A stretch of DNA of 64,000 bases from Sulfitobacter alexandrii (GCF_001886735.1 NZ_CP018076.1:1054001-1118000), one strand, 5' to 3'; counted from the first letter of the stretch, positions 31,834 to 40,972 are shown. The notes: a model not told the origin generated them from the letters alone. Numbers and translations are program-made.

Positions 31834-32358
31834 GGAGGCCTCCGGGGCGTGGTGTGCCCCGATCCTAGGCAAGAGGCGCGCGGGCGCAAGCCCCGGCAGG
31901 GTGGGCGGGCCCGGTCACCGTAAATCTCATCCTCGCAGAAACGCGCGTATTGATCCCAAACCATCGTTCCGTCGTAGCCCCTTCCCCATGGGGGAAGGGA
32001 AGGGGCTATGCGCCAAAGGCGCATGGGATACTGAACAGATGTCGCTGGGAAGAGGATGTGAATAGCGCGCATCTCACAACAAAACACAACAACAGGGCCA
32101 CGCCCGACCTCGGGCCGGAGGGATGCGTCAGCATCGGGGTGCAGTGAAAGCAGCGAGAAGCCGGTTGACGTGAAATGAGTGGGCCCCCTGCGCGCGTGTG
32201 GGGGTCTTACTTGTGGGGTGCGTATAGGACGGTGGTGCGGTCCCAAAGATGATAGCACTTACGGTTTCTTGCTGAAGTTCCGCCCTATTGCACCAAGCGG
32301 CCTCGCTATGGCTGAGGGCAACTTTTACATGCTTTGGCCTGCGTATGTCTTGCGGATT
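31834..32358. other. Gene-free stretch with inverted repeats
   Basis: No frame here has a start site and composition I would trust. A minus-strand frame from 32258 is long but arginine/proline/histidine-rich, like noise. The stretch contains the paired hairpins at 31975-32024 and a G/C-rich stem near 32190-32211 (CCCCC with GGGGG). It separates the thioesterase promoter from the 3' end of the AT-rich membrane gene and may be a junction of acquired DNA or an interspersed repeat. Confidence 0.5.
31975..32024. repeat. Two adjacent hairpins
   Basis: A 12-bp perfect stem (31975-31986 with 31997-32008, 10-base loop) runs directly into a 7-bp stem (32008-32014 with 32018-32024, loop AAA). They lie 140-190 bases upstream of the thioesterase start and 330 bases beyond the membrane gene's end. 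Confidence 0.6.
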
Positions 32359-33078
32359 CTAGGGACCCAACAGCAGGAGCACGTACAGGTCGGGGAAAAG
32401 GAGCGGAAGAAATGCCTTAATAAAGCTAGTTGCTACTTGCGCAGTAAGCATGATCAGTATTCCCGCGGCCAACCAAGGTTTAGGTAGCAACGGATCAATT
32501 CGGCGCAAGTTAACCCACAGGATGACCAATGCAACGATTGCGATCAAGATCGACAGTAAGGTATCTATGCGTTCGGAAAAACTATCGGGCCAAAATGCCA
32601 GCGTGATCAGAGATAAAGTGGCCGAAAAAATATAACCGAGTGCAGTTAGGCCGATGAGTATACACCAGTAGAGATTTGGGTCTGTCTCCTGAGAACCCTT
32701 TCTTTTCCATAGCTCAATTGCAGGCCAGCAGATCGTCATCACTACAATCGTCTGAACGAGCACGAGCACCTCGCTCCAGAACGGATTCTGCGCAGCCTCG
32801 AAGAATTCTACCGAATTGGAGAGCTTACCTTCAGAGCTTGATATCTGTTCAAGAAAAACTGCGGAAATCGAACTCTGTGCAAAATACCCAAACAGCAGGG
32901 CCCAAGCAAACAACTGAGCAAAAAACTCTGGGCCATCTTCAGATCGGGCAATTTTGTCGAGTGACAGAATATTCCTAGCTGACCGCCACAGCATCGGAGC
33001 AAGCGAGAATATCACTCCGAAAGTTTTGAGGAAGAAAGGTAATGGTGAACTCGTAGCACGTAATTTTCCGTGTCTCAA
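32359..33078 (-). CDS. AT-rich membrane protein, unknown, coupled to parE
   Basis: A 239-residue protein with about five hydrophobic helices (near residues 14-30, 55-72, 103-120, 138-160, 170-188 and a C-terminal one) and no motif I recognise. Base composition and codons (TTA, ATA, AGA) differ sharply from neighbours, pointing to transfer. The start is a TTG at 33078 whose last bases overlap the parE stop (TTGA). A GGAGGAG site 8 bases upstream, within parE, supports it. If so, translation is coupled to parE. An internal ATG would remove the first helix. Confidence 0.62.
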   Translation of the reverse strand: MRHGKLRATSSPLPFFLKTFGVIFSLAPMLWRSARNILSLDKIARSEDGPEFFAQLFAWALLFGYFAQSSISAVFLEQISSSEGKLSNSVEFFEAAQNPFWSEVLVLVQTIVVMTICWPAIELWKRKGSQETDPNLYWCILIGLTALGYIFSATLSLITLAFWPDSFSERIDTLLSILIAIVALVILWVNLRRIDPLLPKPWLAAGILIMLTAQVATSFIKAFLPLLFPDLYVLLLLGP

Positions 33079-35036
33079 ACATCCAACTCCTCCACGAACC
33101 GCGCGTTCTCCTGGATATACTGGAACCGCAACTCCGGCTTTTTCCCCATCAGCCGCTCCACCAGGTCGCCGGTCTCGCCCGGGATGTCCTCGTCCACGGT
33201 CACCCGGATCAGCTTGCGTGTCGCCGGGTCCATCGTGGTCTCTTTCAGGTCCTTCGCGTCCATCTCGCCCAGACCCTTGAAGCGTTGCAGGTCGATCTTG
33301 CCCTTGCCGCCAAGGCCTTTCTCCAGCCAGTGGTTCTTTTCGGCCTCGTCCGCCACGTAGAGCCGCTTGGCCCCCTGCGTCAGCCGGTAGAGCGGCGGGC
33401 AGGCGAGGTAGAGGTGCCCGTTGTCGATCAGCGGGCGCATCTGGGTGTAGAAGAACGTCATCAGCAGCGCCGCGATATGCGCGCCGTCCACGTCCGCGTC
33501 GGTCATGATGATGATCTTGTCATAGCGCAGGTCGTCGAGGTTGAACTTGCTGCCCATACCCACGCCCAGCGCCTCGCAGAGGTCCGATATCTCCGCGTTG
33601 GTGGTCAGCTTGCCCGAGGCCGCCCCCAGCACGTTCAGGATCTTGCCCTTGAGCGGCAGCAACGCCTGTGTCTCGCGGTTGCGCGCGCCCTTGCCCGAGC
33701 CACCCGCGCTGTCGCCCTCGACGATGAACAGTTCCGTCCCCTCGCGGGATTTCGAGGTGCAGTCGGTCAGCTTGCCCGGCAGGCGCAGCTTCTTAGTGGC
33801 CGTCTTGCGCGCGGTTTCCTTTTCCTGCCGTCGGCGCAGGCGTTCCTCGGCCCGCAGGACAAGGAAGTCGAGGATCGCGCCGGCCGATTTCGTGTCCGCC
33901 GCCAGCCAGTTGTCGAAATGGTCGCGCACGGCGTTCTCCACCATGCGCTGCGCCTCGGTGGTGGCCAGCCGGTCCTTTGTCTGGCCTACGAATTCCGGTT
34001 CGCGGATAAAGCACGACACCAGCGCGCAGCCGCCGGTGATCAGGTCCTCGCGGGTGATCGTGCCCGCCTTGCGGTTGCCCACCAGTTCGCCGTAAGCCTT
34101 GATCCCCTTGAGGATCGCGGCCCAGAAACCGGCCTCGTGGGTGCCGCCCTCGGGCGTGGGGATCGTGTTGCAGTAGGACTGGATGAAACCGTCGCGCGAG
34201 GGGGTCCAGTTGATCGCCCATTCGACCTTGCCGGGGTTGCCAAACTTCTCCTTGAAATCGACCATGCCGCCGAACGGGGCCTCGGCATAGGTGGTGGACC
34301 CTGTCAGGGTCTCGTTGAGGTAGTCCGACAGCCCGCCGGGAAAGTGGAACGTCGCCTCCATCGGCGTGTCGCCGTCGGGCAGGGCGGATTTCCAGCGGAT
34401 CTCGACGCCCGAGAACAGGTAGGCCTTGGACCGCGCCATCGCGAACAGCCGGGCGGGCCGCAGCTTGAGCGCGCCGAAAATCTCCGGGTCGGGGTGAAAG
34501 GTCACGGCGGTGCCGCGCCGGTTCGGGGCCGCGCCGATCTTTTCCAGCTTGCCCTGAGGCAGCCCGCGCGAGAATTCCATGGCAAAGAGCTCGCGGTTGC
34601 GCGCCACCTCGACCCGCAGGTGGTCGGACAGCGCGTTGACCACCGACGATCCCACGCCGTGCAGACCGCCCGAGGTCTCGTAACTGTCGCCCGAGAACTT
34701 GCCGCCCGCGTTCAGGGTGCAGAAGATGATCTCGAGCGCCGACTTGGAGGGATCCTTCGGGTGCGGATCGGTCGGAATGCCGCGCCCGTTGTCGCGCACC
34801 GTCACATGGCCGTTCCCGTGCAGTTCCAGTTCGATCCATGTGGCATGTCCCGCCACCGCCTCGTCCATGGAGTTGTCCACGATCTCGGCGACCATGTGGT
34901 GCAGGGCGCGGTCGTCCTTGCCGCCGATGTACATGCCGGGCCGCAGCCGGACGTGCTCCATGTCCTCCAGCACCTGGATGGAGGAGGCATCGTATTCTTT
35001 GCCGCTGGGCTGGGCACCGGAAAGCAGATCGGTCAT
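33075..35036 (-). CDS. parE: DNA topoisomerase IV subunit B
   Basis: A 653-residue type IIA topoisomerase ATPase subunit. The GHKL domain has RPGMYIGGKDDRALHH, EIVDNSMDEAV and VRDNGRGIP. The TOPRIM domain shows EGDSAGGS and TDADVDGAHI. It ends IQENARFVEELDV, as ParE does, and is shorter than GyrB (no insertion in the C-terminal part). It decatenates chromosomes with ParC, which is not in the window. The ATG at 35036 (MTDLLSG) is taken over an upstream extension. Confidence 0.95.
   Translation of the reverse strand: MTDLLSGAQPSGKEYDASSIQVLEDMEHVRLRPGMYIGGKDDRALHHMVAEIVDNSMDEAVAGHATWIELELHGNGHVTVRDNGRGIPTDPHPKDPSKSALEIIFCTLNAGGKFSGDSYETSGGLHGVGSSVVNALSDHLRVEVARNRELFAMEFSRGLPQGKLEKIGAAPNRRGTAVTFHPDPEIFGALKLRPARLFAMARSKAYLFSGVEIRWKSALPDGDTPMEATFHFPGGLSDYLNETLTGSTTYAEAPFGGMVDFKEKFGNPGKVEWAINWTPSRDGFIQSYCNTIPTPEGGTHEAGFWAAILKGIKAYGELVGNRKAGTITREDLITGGCALVSCFIREPEFVGQTKDRLATTEAQRMVENAVRDHFDNWLAADTKSAGAILDFLVLRAEERLRRRQEKETARKTATKKLRLPGKLTDCTSKSREGTELFIVEGDSAGGSGKGARNRETQALLPLKGKILNVLGAASGKLTTNAEISDLCEALGVGMGSKFNLDDLRYDKIIIMTDADVDGAHIAALLMTFFYTQMRPLIDNGHLYLACPPLYRLTQGAKRLYVADEAEKNHWLEKGLGGKGKIDLQRFKGLGEMDAKDLKETTMDPATRKLIRVTVDEDIPGETGDLVERLMGKKPELRFQYIQENARFVEELDV
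33087..33093 (-). promoter_or_regulatory. Strong ribosome-binding site inside the end of parE
   Basis: The codons of the conserved ParE ending (...VEEL...) read GGAGGAG, 8 bases before the TTG start of the downstream membrane gene. This supports that rare start. It may also be a chance result of the codons. Confidence 0.5.
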
Positions 35037-35174
35037 GGGGCACGCCTGTTTTTGTTGGTTTTGTTGGGGGTCGAGTATGCCAGACCGGGGCAAGCGGGGA
35101 AAGGGCGATCACCGCTTTCATTTTCGATTTTGCCGCCTATGGTGGCCTGACCGTTTCAACTTTCGGAGTTGCGG

Positions 35175-35858
35175 ATGACCCCGACACCTCTGCCTTCCAG
35201 CCCCGCGCCGACATTGGCGGATCGACCGGACTGGCGCTACCTGTTGCAGGAATTCGACGAGCTTTACCGCTATCTGCCCGCGGGGGGCAGCGACCGTATC
35301 GCGGGCCACCAGCGCAAGGTGCGCGAGGCGATCGCGCGGCTGCTGCGCAGCCAGCCCGAGCTGCGCCTGCAGCCCCGCGCCGAAAAGCCGGTCACCGCCC
35401 ATCTGCGCCGGGCGCTGGACGAGGGACGGCAGGGGGTGCTGGCCCCGGCCGTGCGGGCGCTCGACGCGGTCAACGGGGATCTCAGCTGGCAGTACGGCTA
35501 CGAGAAGGTGCCAAAGGGGCTTCAGAACAGCTACGCCTACGCCGAGTTCGCCGGGCCCAACGGCCCCGTGGTCGGGCCCGAGATCATCCTGGGCGTGGTG
35601 CTATTCGCCCCCGGCTGCACCTATCCGGCCCATGCCCACAAGGGCATCACCGAAAGCTATGTCTGCCTGTCCGGCGCGGTGTCCGAAAACCATCAGGGCG
35701 TGTACGTGCCCGGCTCGATGATCTTCAATCCGCCCGACCACCTGCACCGGATCACGGTGGGCAAGCGGGAACCGGCATTGCTGGGCTACGCCTGGATCGG
35801 CGCGCCCGAGGATCTGCACCAGCAGAAGATGGTCTTTACCCGGACGCGCAAGGCCTGA
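35175..35858 (+). CDS. dddL: DMSP lyase DddL (cupin)
   Basis: A 227-residue protein whose C-terminal half is a cupin with H153-A-H155-KGIT-E160-SY and a second histidine pair H189-L-H191, the metal-binding set of DMSP-cleaving cupins. Around it, LSWQYGYEKVP, QNSYAYAEFAGPNGPVV and LILG/LGVVLFAPGCTYP match DddL. It would split dimethylsulfoniopropionate to dimethyl sulfide and acrylate. ATG 35175 is chosen with GGAG six bases before; a TTG at 35169 lacks spacing. It is divergent from parE and has no other ddd gene beside it. Propionyl-CoA genes elsewhere in the window could handle downstream carbon. Confidence 0.87.
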   Translation: MTPTPLPSSPAPTLADRPDWRYLLQEFDELYRYLPAGGSDRIAGHQRKVREAIARLLRSQPELRLQPRAEKPVTAHLRRALDEGRQGVLAPAVRALDAVNGDLSWQYGYEKVPKGLQNSYAYAEFAGPNGPVVGPEIILGVVLFAPGCTYPAHAHKGITESYVCLSGAVSENHQGVYVPGSMIFNPPDHLHRITVGKREPALLGYAWIGAPEDLHQQKMVFTRTRKA

Positions 35859-35859
35859 G

Positions 35860-35991
35860 TCAGAACAGCCCGGAATAGTGGTGCGCCGGCGCGTTGAGGC
35901 CGTCGATGTCATGGGGCCGCAGGGCAGGCGACAGCAGCAGGGCGGCAAGGGTGATGGCGACGGCGAGGTAAGGTACGATACGAAGCAGCAT
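35860..35991 (-). CDS. Possible 43-residue membrane peptide
   Basis: A short frame encoding one hydrophobic helix (residues 3-25) followed by a polar tail rich in His, Asp and Pro. No strong ribosome-binding site is seen. The stop lies 1 base from the dddL stop on the other strand, and the frame upstream has no other start of merit. It may be a real small membrane protein or chance. I recognise no family. Confidence 0.35.
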   Translation of the reverse strand: MLLRIVPYLAVAITLAALLLSPALRPHDIDGLNAPAHHYSGLF

Positions 35992-36089
35992 GGCAGAAAT
36001 CCCGTTCTTTAAATGCGGAAATTCTGCGTCTCCGTGCCAAATCGGACAAGTCAGGTATTCCTGACCGACCGGGCCGCCGGGCCGCAACC

Positions 36090-36968
36090 TCAGCTCACGC
36101 CCATCCAGTGCAGAACGGCCTCCGCCACCTCCCGGGGTTTCTGGTGGTGCAGCCAGTGGTCCGCGCCCGCGATCTCCACCCGCGTGAGGCCGGGGGCGAA
36201 ATCCTCGAGCCCCGCCGTCGCCTCGGGCAGCAGCGCGCGGTCCTCCTTGCCCCAGATCAGCAGATGCGGGCAGCGCACCATCAGCCGGTCGAGCGGCAGG
36301 TCGGGCATCTGCGCCGTCTGGCCCGCCGCAGGCACCACCAGCGGCGAGGCGCGGTACCAGTTCACCATGCCGCGCAGCCGGCCGGGCCGCGACCATTCCG
36401 TCACGTAGGCCTCGCGTGTGGGGCCGCTCAGCCAGCTCATGTCCATGTGCGCCGAGAACATGGTCAGCAACTTGGCGCAGCCGTCCCGGCCCAGCCGGTC
36501 CTCGGACCCTTCCGCACGCAGGTAGTGGATGTACTGCGAGGCGTCGGTCTGCGGGCCGCCCGCCGCCAGCGCCCGCTGGAAGGGCACGGGATGCACGCCG
36601 TTCATGATGATGAGCCTGTCCACCAGGTCGGGCCGGGACATCGCCAGCCCATAGGCCACCGCGGCGCCCCAGTCGTGCCCCAGTACCGTCAGCGGCTCAT
36701 CTCCGATCAGCGCCACCATGTCGCCGACCAGCTTGCCGGTGGCATAGTCCGACACCGCCTCGGGCGCCCAGCTCTGGCCATAGCCGCGCTGATCCGGGGC
36801 GATGCAGTGGAAATGTTCCGCCAGCAGCGGGGCCAGTCTCTCCCATGCGCCGCCGTACTCGGGAAAGCCGTGCAGCAGCAGAAGCCGGGGCAGGCCTTGG
36901 TCGCCCCAGTGTCGCACGTAGAAGGGCTTGCCGTTCAGCATCACGGTTTCGGTGCGGGGATCGGCCAT
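36090..36968 (-). CDS. Alpha/beta hydrolase, epoxide hydrolase-like
   Basis: A 292-residue alpha/beta hydrolase with the oxyanion motif H33-G-F-P-E37, the nucleophile elbow GH98-D99-W100-GA (Asp nucleophile, typical of epoxide hydrolases and haloalkane dehalogenases), and late acid/base residues DRALLPEA and DHWLHHQ. A cap domain with aromatic residues spans about 130-210. HGFPE rather than HGNPT favours epoxide hydrolase. Its substrate is unknown. It is followed, in the same direction upstream, by another hydrolase gene 22 bases away. Confidence 0.85.
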   Translation of the reverse strand: MADPRTETVMLNGKPFYVRHWGDQGLPRLLLLHGFPEYGGAWERLAPLLAEHFHCIAPDQRGYGQSWAPEAVSDYATGKLVGDMVALIGDEPLTVLGHDWGAAVAYGLAMSRPDLVDRLIIMNGVHPVPFQRALAAGGPQTDASQYIHYLRAEGSEDRLGRDGCAKLLTMFSAHMDMSWLSGPTREAYVTEWSRPGRLRGMVNWYRASPLVVPAAGQTAQMPDLPLDRLMVRCPHLLIWGKEDRALLPEATAGLEDFAPGLTRVEIAGADHWLHHQKPREVAEAVLHWMGVS

Positions 36969-36990
36969 CGGTGTCGTCCTTTCGGAATGG

Positions 36991-38127
36991 TCAGAATGTT
37001 TCGCCCGCCCGCAAGTGTTCCAGCGTCAGGCCGCGGGCGGTTTCGGGCGGAAAGCCCGCCCAGCCGGGGGCAAGGTAGCGGGCCATGCTGGCGTCGCCCT
37101 GCAGGTGCAGGCCCATGAAGGCGCAGGCGAAATGCTGCGCGATGTTGTTCATCCGCAGCGTATCCCACACCGGGTCGGCATAGTGCTGGAAGGGCGGCCA
37201 TCCCAGAATGTCGGAATGGGCCCAGCTTTCGTCCGGTGCGGGCACCGGGGCCGCGGCGTTGTGGCCCGCGTTCTCGAAGCTCAGCAGGATGCGGTCAACG
37301 CCGGTGGTCTCCGCCACGATCTGGCGCATGGCGGCGCCGCCCGATACCTCGTCCGCCGTGCCCGCCATGAGCAGCATCGGCACCCGCAGACCGGCCATGC
37401 CCGCTTCGGTCCAGAACCCGTGGTTGCGGCCCCAGGGCCCGATCGGCAGGATCGCCTTGATCCGCGGATCGGCCAGCGCCCGGTGCTGCGCCGCGCCAGC
37501 GCGGTGCCGCGCCAGGCTGCCGTCGCTTGGCGCACGCGCGTGGGTCATCGCCGCGTCGCTCAGCCCCGCGCCGGCCAGCACCAATGCCCCGTAGCCGCCC
37601 ATGGAATAGCCGATCACGCCGACCCGGTCGGTGTCCGTCACGGCGCCCAGCGGCCCCGGCAGCGCCGCCATGGCGTCGATCACACCCCGCTGGTCCATCG
37701 GGCGATGCACCAGCGTCACGGCGAATTCCTGCTGGTCGTCGTAGGTGCTGCCCGCGTGATCCGGCGCGGCCACGACATGGCCCCGCGCCGCCAGCGCCTC
37801 GGCCAGGTGGGCCATCAGGTAGCGGTTGCCGGGATAGCCATGCGACAGCACGATCAGCGGGGCAGGCTGCGCGTCCGGCGCGGCATCGCGGCAGGCGTGA
37901 CCAAGGTAGCGCACCGGGGTCACCCCGTCGCCCAGCAGCGTATCGTAGGCCGTGCCGGGTGCTGTGCCCGTGGCGGCAGGGTACCAGACGTCGGTGGTCA
38001 GCGCGCGGTCGGGCAGGCCGTCCGCCCCCGGCACCTGCAGGACCAGCGTCTGCACGCCCACCGGGTGCGGCCCCCGCTCCGCCAGCGCGGGCGCATCCGG
38101 CCTGATCCTGTCAATCCTGCTGGCCAT
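36991..38127 (-). CDS. Alpha/beta hydrolase, acetylhydrolase/dienelactone-like
   Basis: A 378-residue hydrolase with LIVLSHGYPGNRYLM (oxyanion), G-Y-S175-M-G-G nucleophile elbow, an Asp in LLMAGTADEVSG and His in FENAGHN. It resembles platelet-activating-factor acetylhydrolase and poly(ethylene terephthalate)-type dienelactone hydrolase families. It has no signal peptide. ATG 38127 has GGGAGG 6 bases before it. Together with the epoxide-hydrolase-like gene and the divergent LysR gene it may form a small catabolic unit. Confidence 0.82.
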   Translation of the reverse strand: MASRIDRIRPDAPALAERGPHPVGVQTLVLQVPGADGLPDRALTTDVWYPAATGTAPGTAYDTLLGDGVTPVRYLGHACRDAAPDAQPAPLIVLSHGYPGNRYLMAHLAEALAARGHVVAAPDHAGSTYDDQQEFAVTLVHRPMDQRGVIDAMAALPGPLGAVTDTDRVGVIGYSMGGYGALVLAGAGLSDAAMTHARAPSDGSLARHRAGAAQHRALADPRIKAILPIGPWGRNHGFWTEAGMAGLRVPMLLMAGTADEVSGGAAMRQIVAETTGVDRILLSFENAGHNAAAPVPAPDESWAHSDILGWPPFQHYADPVWDTLRMNNIAQHFACAFMGLHLQGDASMARYLAPGWAGFPPETARGLTLEHLRAGETF

Positions 38128-38181
38128 GTTCGCCTCCCCCTCGGGGCCAGTCTGAGCCCTGCGCGGTGGCAAGGCAATGGA

Positions 38182-39042
38182 TCACAGAAGGTGACGCAGC
38201 GCGCTTTTGAGCCGGTCAAAGACGAATCGGATGCGGGCGATCCGGGCCTGATCTTCGTGTACCACCAGCCAGACCGGCATCGGATGTACGATCAGGGGGG
38301 CAACCCGGTGCAGCCCCAACCGCTCGCCCAGCTTTACCTGGCAGAAACCCACGCCCACCCCGGCGCGTATGGCGGCGATCTGCGCCAGCGGATCGTCGCA
38401 GCGCAGCGCGATGCGACGGGGGGCCTCCACCCCTGCCGCCGCCAACGCGGGCAGGATCACGTCCTCCCGGTCATCGGCGACAAAGGGCAGGTCCTGCCAG
38501 GGCGTGCCCGCCGTCTCCGTGTCCAGCGGGGTGGCGGCGAACAGGCCCACGGCGCAATCCGGCAGGCGGACGGCCACCAGCGCCTGCTGGCGCGGCGGGG
38601 TAAAGCGGATCGCGATGTCCGCCGCGCGGCGGGTCAGATCCTCCGCCCGGTCGGTTGCCGCCACTTCGAACCGCAGACCGGGCGCGTCCCGGCGCATCTC
38701 TTCGATGAGCGGCGGCAGCACGTGCCCCGCGACCACCCGGCTGGTGGTGATTCGGACCACGCCCTCCAGCGCCTCCGCCTCGGCGCTGGCGACCCGCCCG
38801 AGTGCGGCGGCCTCGGCGAGGACCGAGGCGGCCAGCGGCAGCAGTGTCTGCGCCATGCCCGTGGGGGTCAGGCCATTGGCAGACCGGGTGAAAAGCTGGG
38901 TGCCCAGTTCCGCTTCCAGCGCTTCGATCTGGCGGCGGACGGTCGGCTGCGCCAGCCCCAGCGCCCGCGCCGCCGCCGACAGGCTGCCGTGCTGCATGAC
39001 CGCGTGAAAGGCGGGGATCAGGTCAAGCGAGGGTGTGCTCAT
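38182..39042 (-). CDS. LysR-type transcription regulator
   Basis: A 286-residue regulator with an N-terminal winged helix (PAFHAVMQHGSLSAAARALGLAQPTVRRQ, residues 9-40 in the canonical register) and a periplasmic-binding-like effector domain from about residue 90. It lies upstream of the two hydrolase genes on the same strand, with 54 bases between, so it may control them and itself. The effector is unknown. Confidence 0.9.
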   Translation of the reverse strand: MSTPSLDLIPAFHAVMQHGSLSAAARALGLAQPTVRRQIEALEAELGTQLFTRSANGLTPTGMAQTLLPLAASVLAEAAALGRVASAEAEALEGVVRITTSRVVAGHVLPPLIEEMRRDAPGLRFEVAATDRAEDLTRRAADIAIRFTPPRQQALVAVRLPDCAVGLFAATPLDTETAGTPWQDLPFVADDREDVILPALAAAGVEAPRRIALRCDDPLAQIAAIRAGVGVGFCQVKLGERLGLHRVAPLIVHPMPVWLVVHEDQARIARIRFVFDRLKSALRHLL

Positions 39043-39142
39043 AAGAAAGTGTTAGGTGGGTAGACGCAATTGGTCAATTCATGTCAGGCGGGGGATCGGT
39101 CACTCTGGGGTAACCCTGCAACCGACCGGAGGCTCCCACGCC

Positions 39143-39529
39143 ATGACCATGTCCGCTCACCGCCCCGCCGGGGCCATGACCCCGCAGGAGATCACCCTGC
39201 GGCTGGAAGGGCTGGCCCTGGCCGGCCTATGCGTCCTGATCTATGGGCTCCAGTCCGGCGCCTGGGGGCTTTTTGCCCTGCTGATCCTTGCGCCGGACGT
39301 CTTCATGCTGGGCTATCTCGTCAACCGGCGGGCGGGGGCCCTGTGCTACAACATCGGGCACAGCTGGCTCGCGCCGTTGGCTCTGGCCGGGGCCGGGATG
39401 ATGACAGGATGGCCCTCTGCGCTGCCGGTGGCGCTGATCTGGGGGGCGCATATCGGCCTCGACCGGGCGTTGGGCTATGGTCTGAAGTATGGCTCCGGTT
39501 TCCGTGACACGCATCTGTCGCGGGTGTGA
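39143..39529 (+). CDS. DUF4260 family membrane protein
   Basis: A 128-residue protein with about three or four membrane helices and the family pattern: LLRLEGLALAGL-like beginning, a FALLILAPDVFMLGYL helix, NIGHSW, and WGAHIGLDRALGYGLKY with an SGFRDTHL tail. Function is unknown. ATG 39143 is preferred (GGAGG upstream). The 3' end overlaps the long open frame of the MATE gene but not its chosen start. It diverges from the LysR gene. Confidence 0.85.
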   Translation: MTMSAHRPAGAMTPQEITLRLEGLALAGLCVLIYGLQSGAWGLFALLILAPDVFMLGYLVNRRAGALCYNIGHSWLAPLALAGAGMMTGWPSALPVALIWGAHIGLDRALGYGLKYGSGFRDTHLSRV

Positions 39530-39584
39530 CATCGGGGCGCTTCGCCTCTTCACCTTTTCCGGGGCCGGGCGTATGGCATGGCCC

Positions 39585-40943
39585 ATGACTGCCCCGATGA
39601 CATACGGCCGCCATGTGCGCGCGATCCTGACGCTCGGTCTTCCGCTGATCGGCGGGCACCTCGGGCAAGTGGCCATCGGCGTGACCGATACCGTGATGAT
39701 GGGCTGGTACGGGATCGAGGGGCTGGCCGCGGTGACGCTCGCATCGACCTTCTTCTTCGTCCTGTTCATCTTCGGCTCGGGCTTCGCCTGGGCGGTGATG
39801 CCCATGGTCGCGGCCTTCGAAGCCGAGGGCGACGAGATCGGCATCCGCCGGGCGACCCGCATGGGCCTCTGGCTGTCGCTCGGGTTCGCCCTGCTGTCGC
39901 TCCCGGTGATGATCTGGGCCGAACCGCTCCTGCGCCTGATGGGGCAGGGCGACGCACTGGCCCGTGACGCGGGGCGCTACCTGTCCGTCGCCGGCTTCGG
40001 CATCTTCCCGGCGCTTCTGGTGATGACGCTGAAAAGCTATCTCGCCGCGCTCGAACGGACACAGATCGTCTTCTGGATCACCCTGATGGCGGCGGCGGTG
40101 AACGCGCTGGCGAACTACGCGCTGATCTTCGGGAACTGGGGGGCGCCGGAACTGGGCGTCGTCGGGGCCGCCATCGCCTCGGCCTCTACGCAGACGGTCT
40201 CCCTGATCGGGGTGGTGCTCTACATCGTGCTGGTGGTCCCGGAACACAACCTCTTCGTGCGCCTGTGGCGGGCGGACGGCCAGATGCTGTCGCGGGTGTT
40301 CCGGCTGGGCGTGCCGATCGGCGTCACCGCGCTGAGCGAAGTGGGCCTCTTCGCCGCCACCGCCGTGATGATGGGCTGGCTGGGCACGGTGCCCTTGGCC
40401 GCGCATGGCATCGCGGTGCAGCTCGCCTCGATCACGTTCATGGTGCACCTCGGCCTCAGCAACGCCGCCACCATCCGCGCGGGCAACGCCCACGGCCGGC
40501 GGGACGCCGAGCGGCTGGGACGGGGCGGGATCACCGTCACCGTGATGTCCGTCGTCTTTGCCCTCGTGACCTCGGCGGTCTTCGTCGGCTGGCCCGAACC
40601 GCTGCTGTCGGCCTTCATGCAAAAGGGCGAACCCGCCCGCGACCAGATCCTCGGGATCGGCGTGGGGCTCTTGGTGATGGCGGCGCTGTTCCAGTTCGTG
40701 GACGGGGCGCAAGCCATCGCCCTCGGCCTGCTGCGCGGCGTGCAGGACACCCGCGTGCCCATGTGGATGGCCGCCTTCAGCTACTGGGGGGTGGGGATGC
40801 CGGTCTCATACCTCTTCGGCTTCGTGCTGGACGGCGGCGGTATCGGCGTCTGGACCGGGCTGGTGCTGGGGCTGGGCATGGCGGCGGTCCTGCTGAACGC
40901 CCGCTTCTGGGGCGTGATCCTGCATCAGGTCCGCCGGGCCTGA
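39585..40943 (+). CDS. norM: MATE family multidrug/toxin extrusion transporter
   Basis: A 452-residue protein with twelve hydrophobic helices arranged as two halves. The GLPLIGGHLGQVAIGVTDTVMMG start and the second repeat GVPIGVTALSEVGLFAATAVMMGWLG are typical of NorM-type exporters driven by Na+ or H+. Several in-frame ATG codons (39573, 39585, 39597) compete. None has a clear ribosome-binding site, so the exact start is uncertain. It starts 55 bases after the DUF4260 gene. Confidence 0.9.
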   Translation: MTAPMTYGRHVRAILTLGLPLIGGHLGQVAIGVTDTVMMGWYGIEGLAAVTLASTFFFVLFIFGSGFAWAVMPMVAAFEAEGDEIGIRRATRMGLWLSLGFALLSLPVMIWAEPLLRLMGQGDALARDAGRYLSVAGFGIFPALLVMTLKSYLAALERTQIVFWITLMAAAVNALANYALIFGNWGAPELGVVGAAIASASTQTVSLIGVVLYIVLVVPEHNLFVRLWRADGQMLSRVFRLGVPIGVTALSEVGLFAATAVMMGWLGTVPLAAHGIAVQLASITFMVHLGLSNAATIRAGNAHGRRDAERLGRGGITVTVMSVVFALVTSAVFVGWPEPLLSAFMQKGEPARDQILGIGVGLLVMAALFQFVDGAQAIALGLLRGVQDTRVPMWMAAFSYWGVGMPVSYLFGFVLDGGGIGVWTGLVLGLGMAAVLLNARFWGVILHQVRRA

Positions 40944-40972
40944 TCCGCCGAACGCGCAGGCACGCGCGCCCG

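Noticed and set aside
31830..32258. 142-residue minus-strand frame upstream of the thioesterase
   Set aside because: Composition is Pro/Arg/His-rich. It continues into the thioesterase reading frame only by chance in a different register and lacks a ribosome-binding site.
33075..35036. Reading of parE as gyrB
   Set aside because: Length of 653 residues, absence of the GyrB insertion and the ParE-type C-terminal ending favour ParE.
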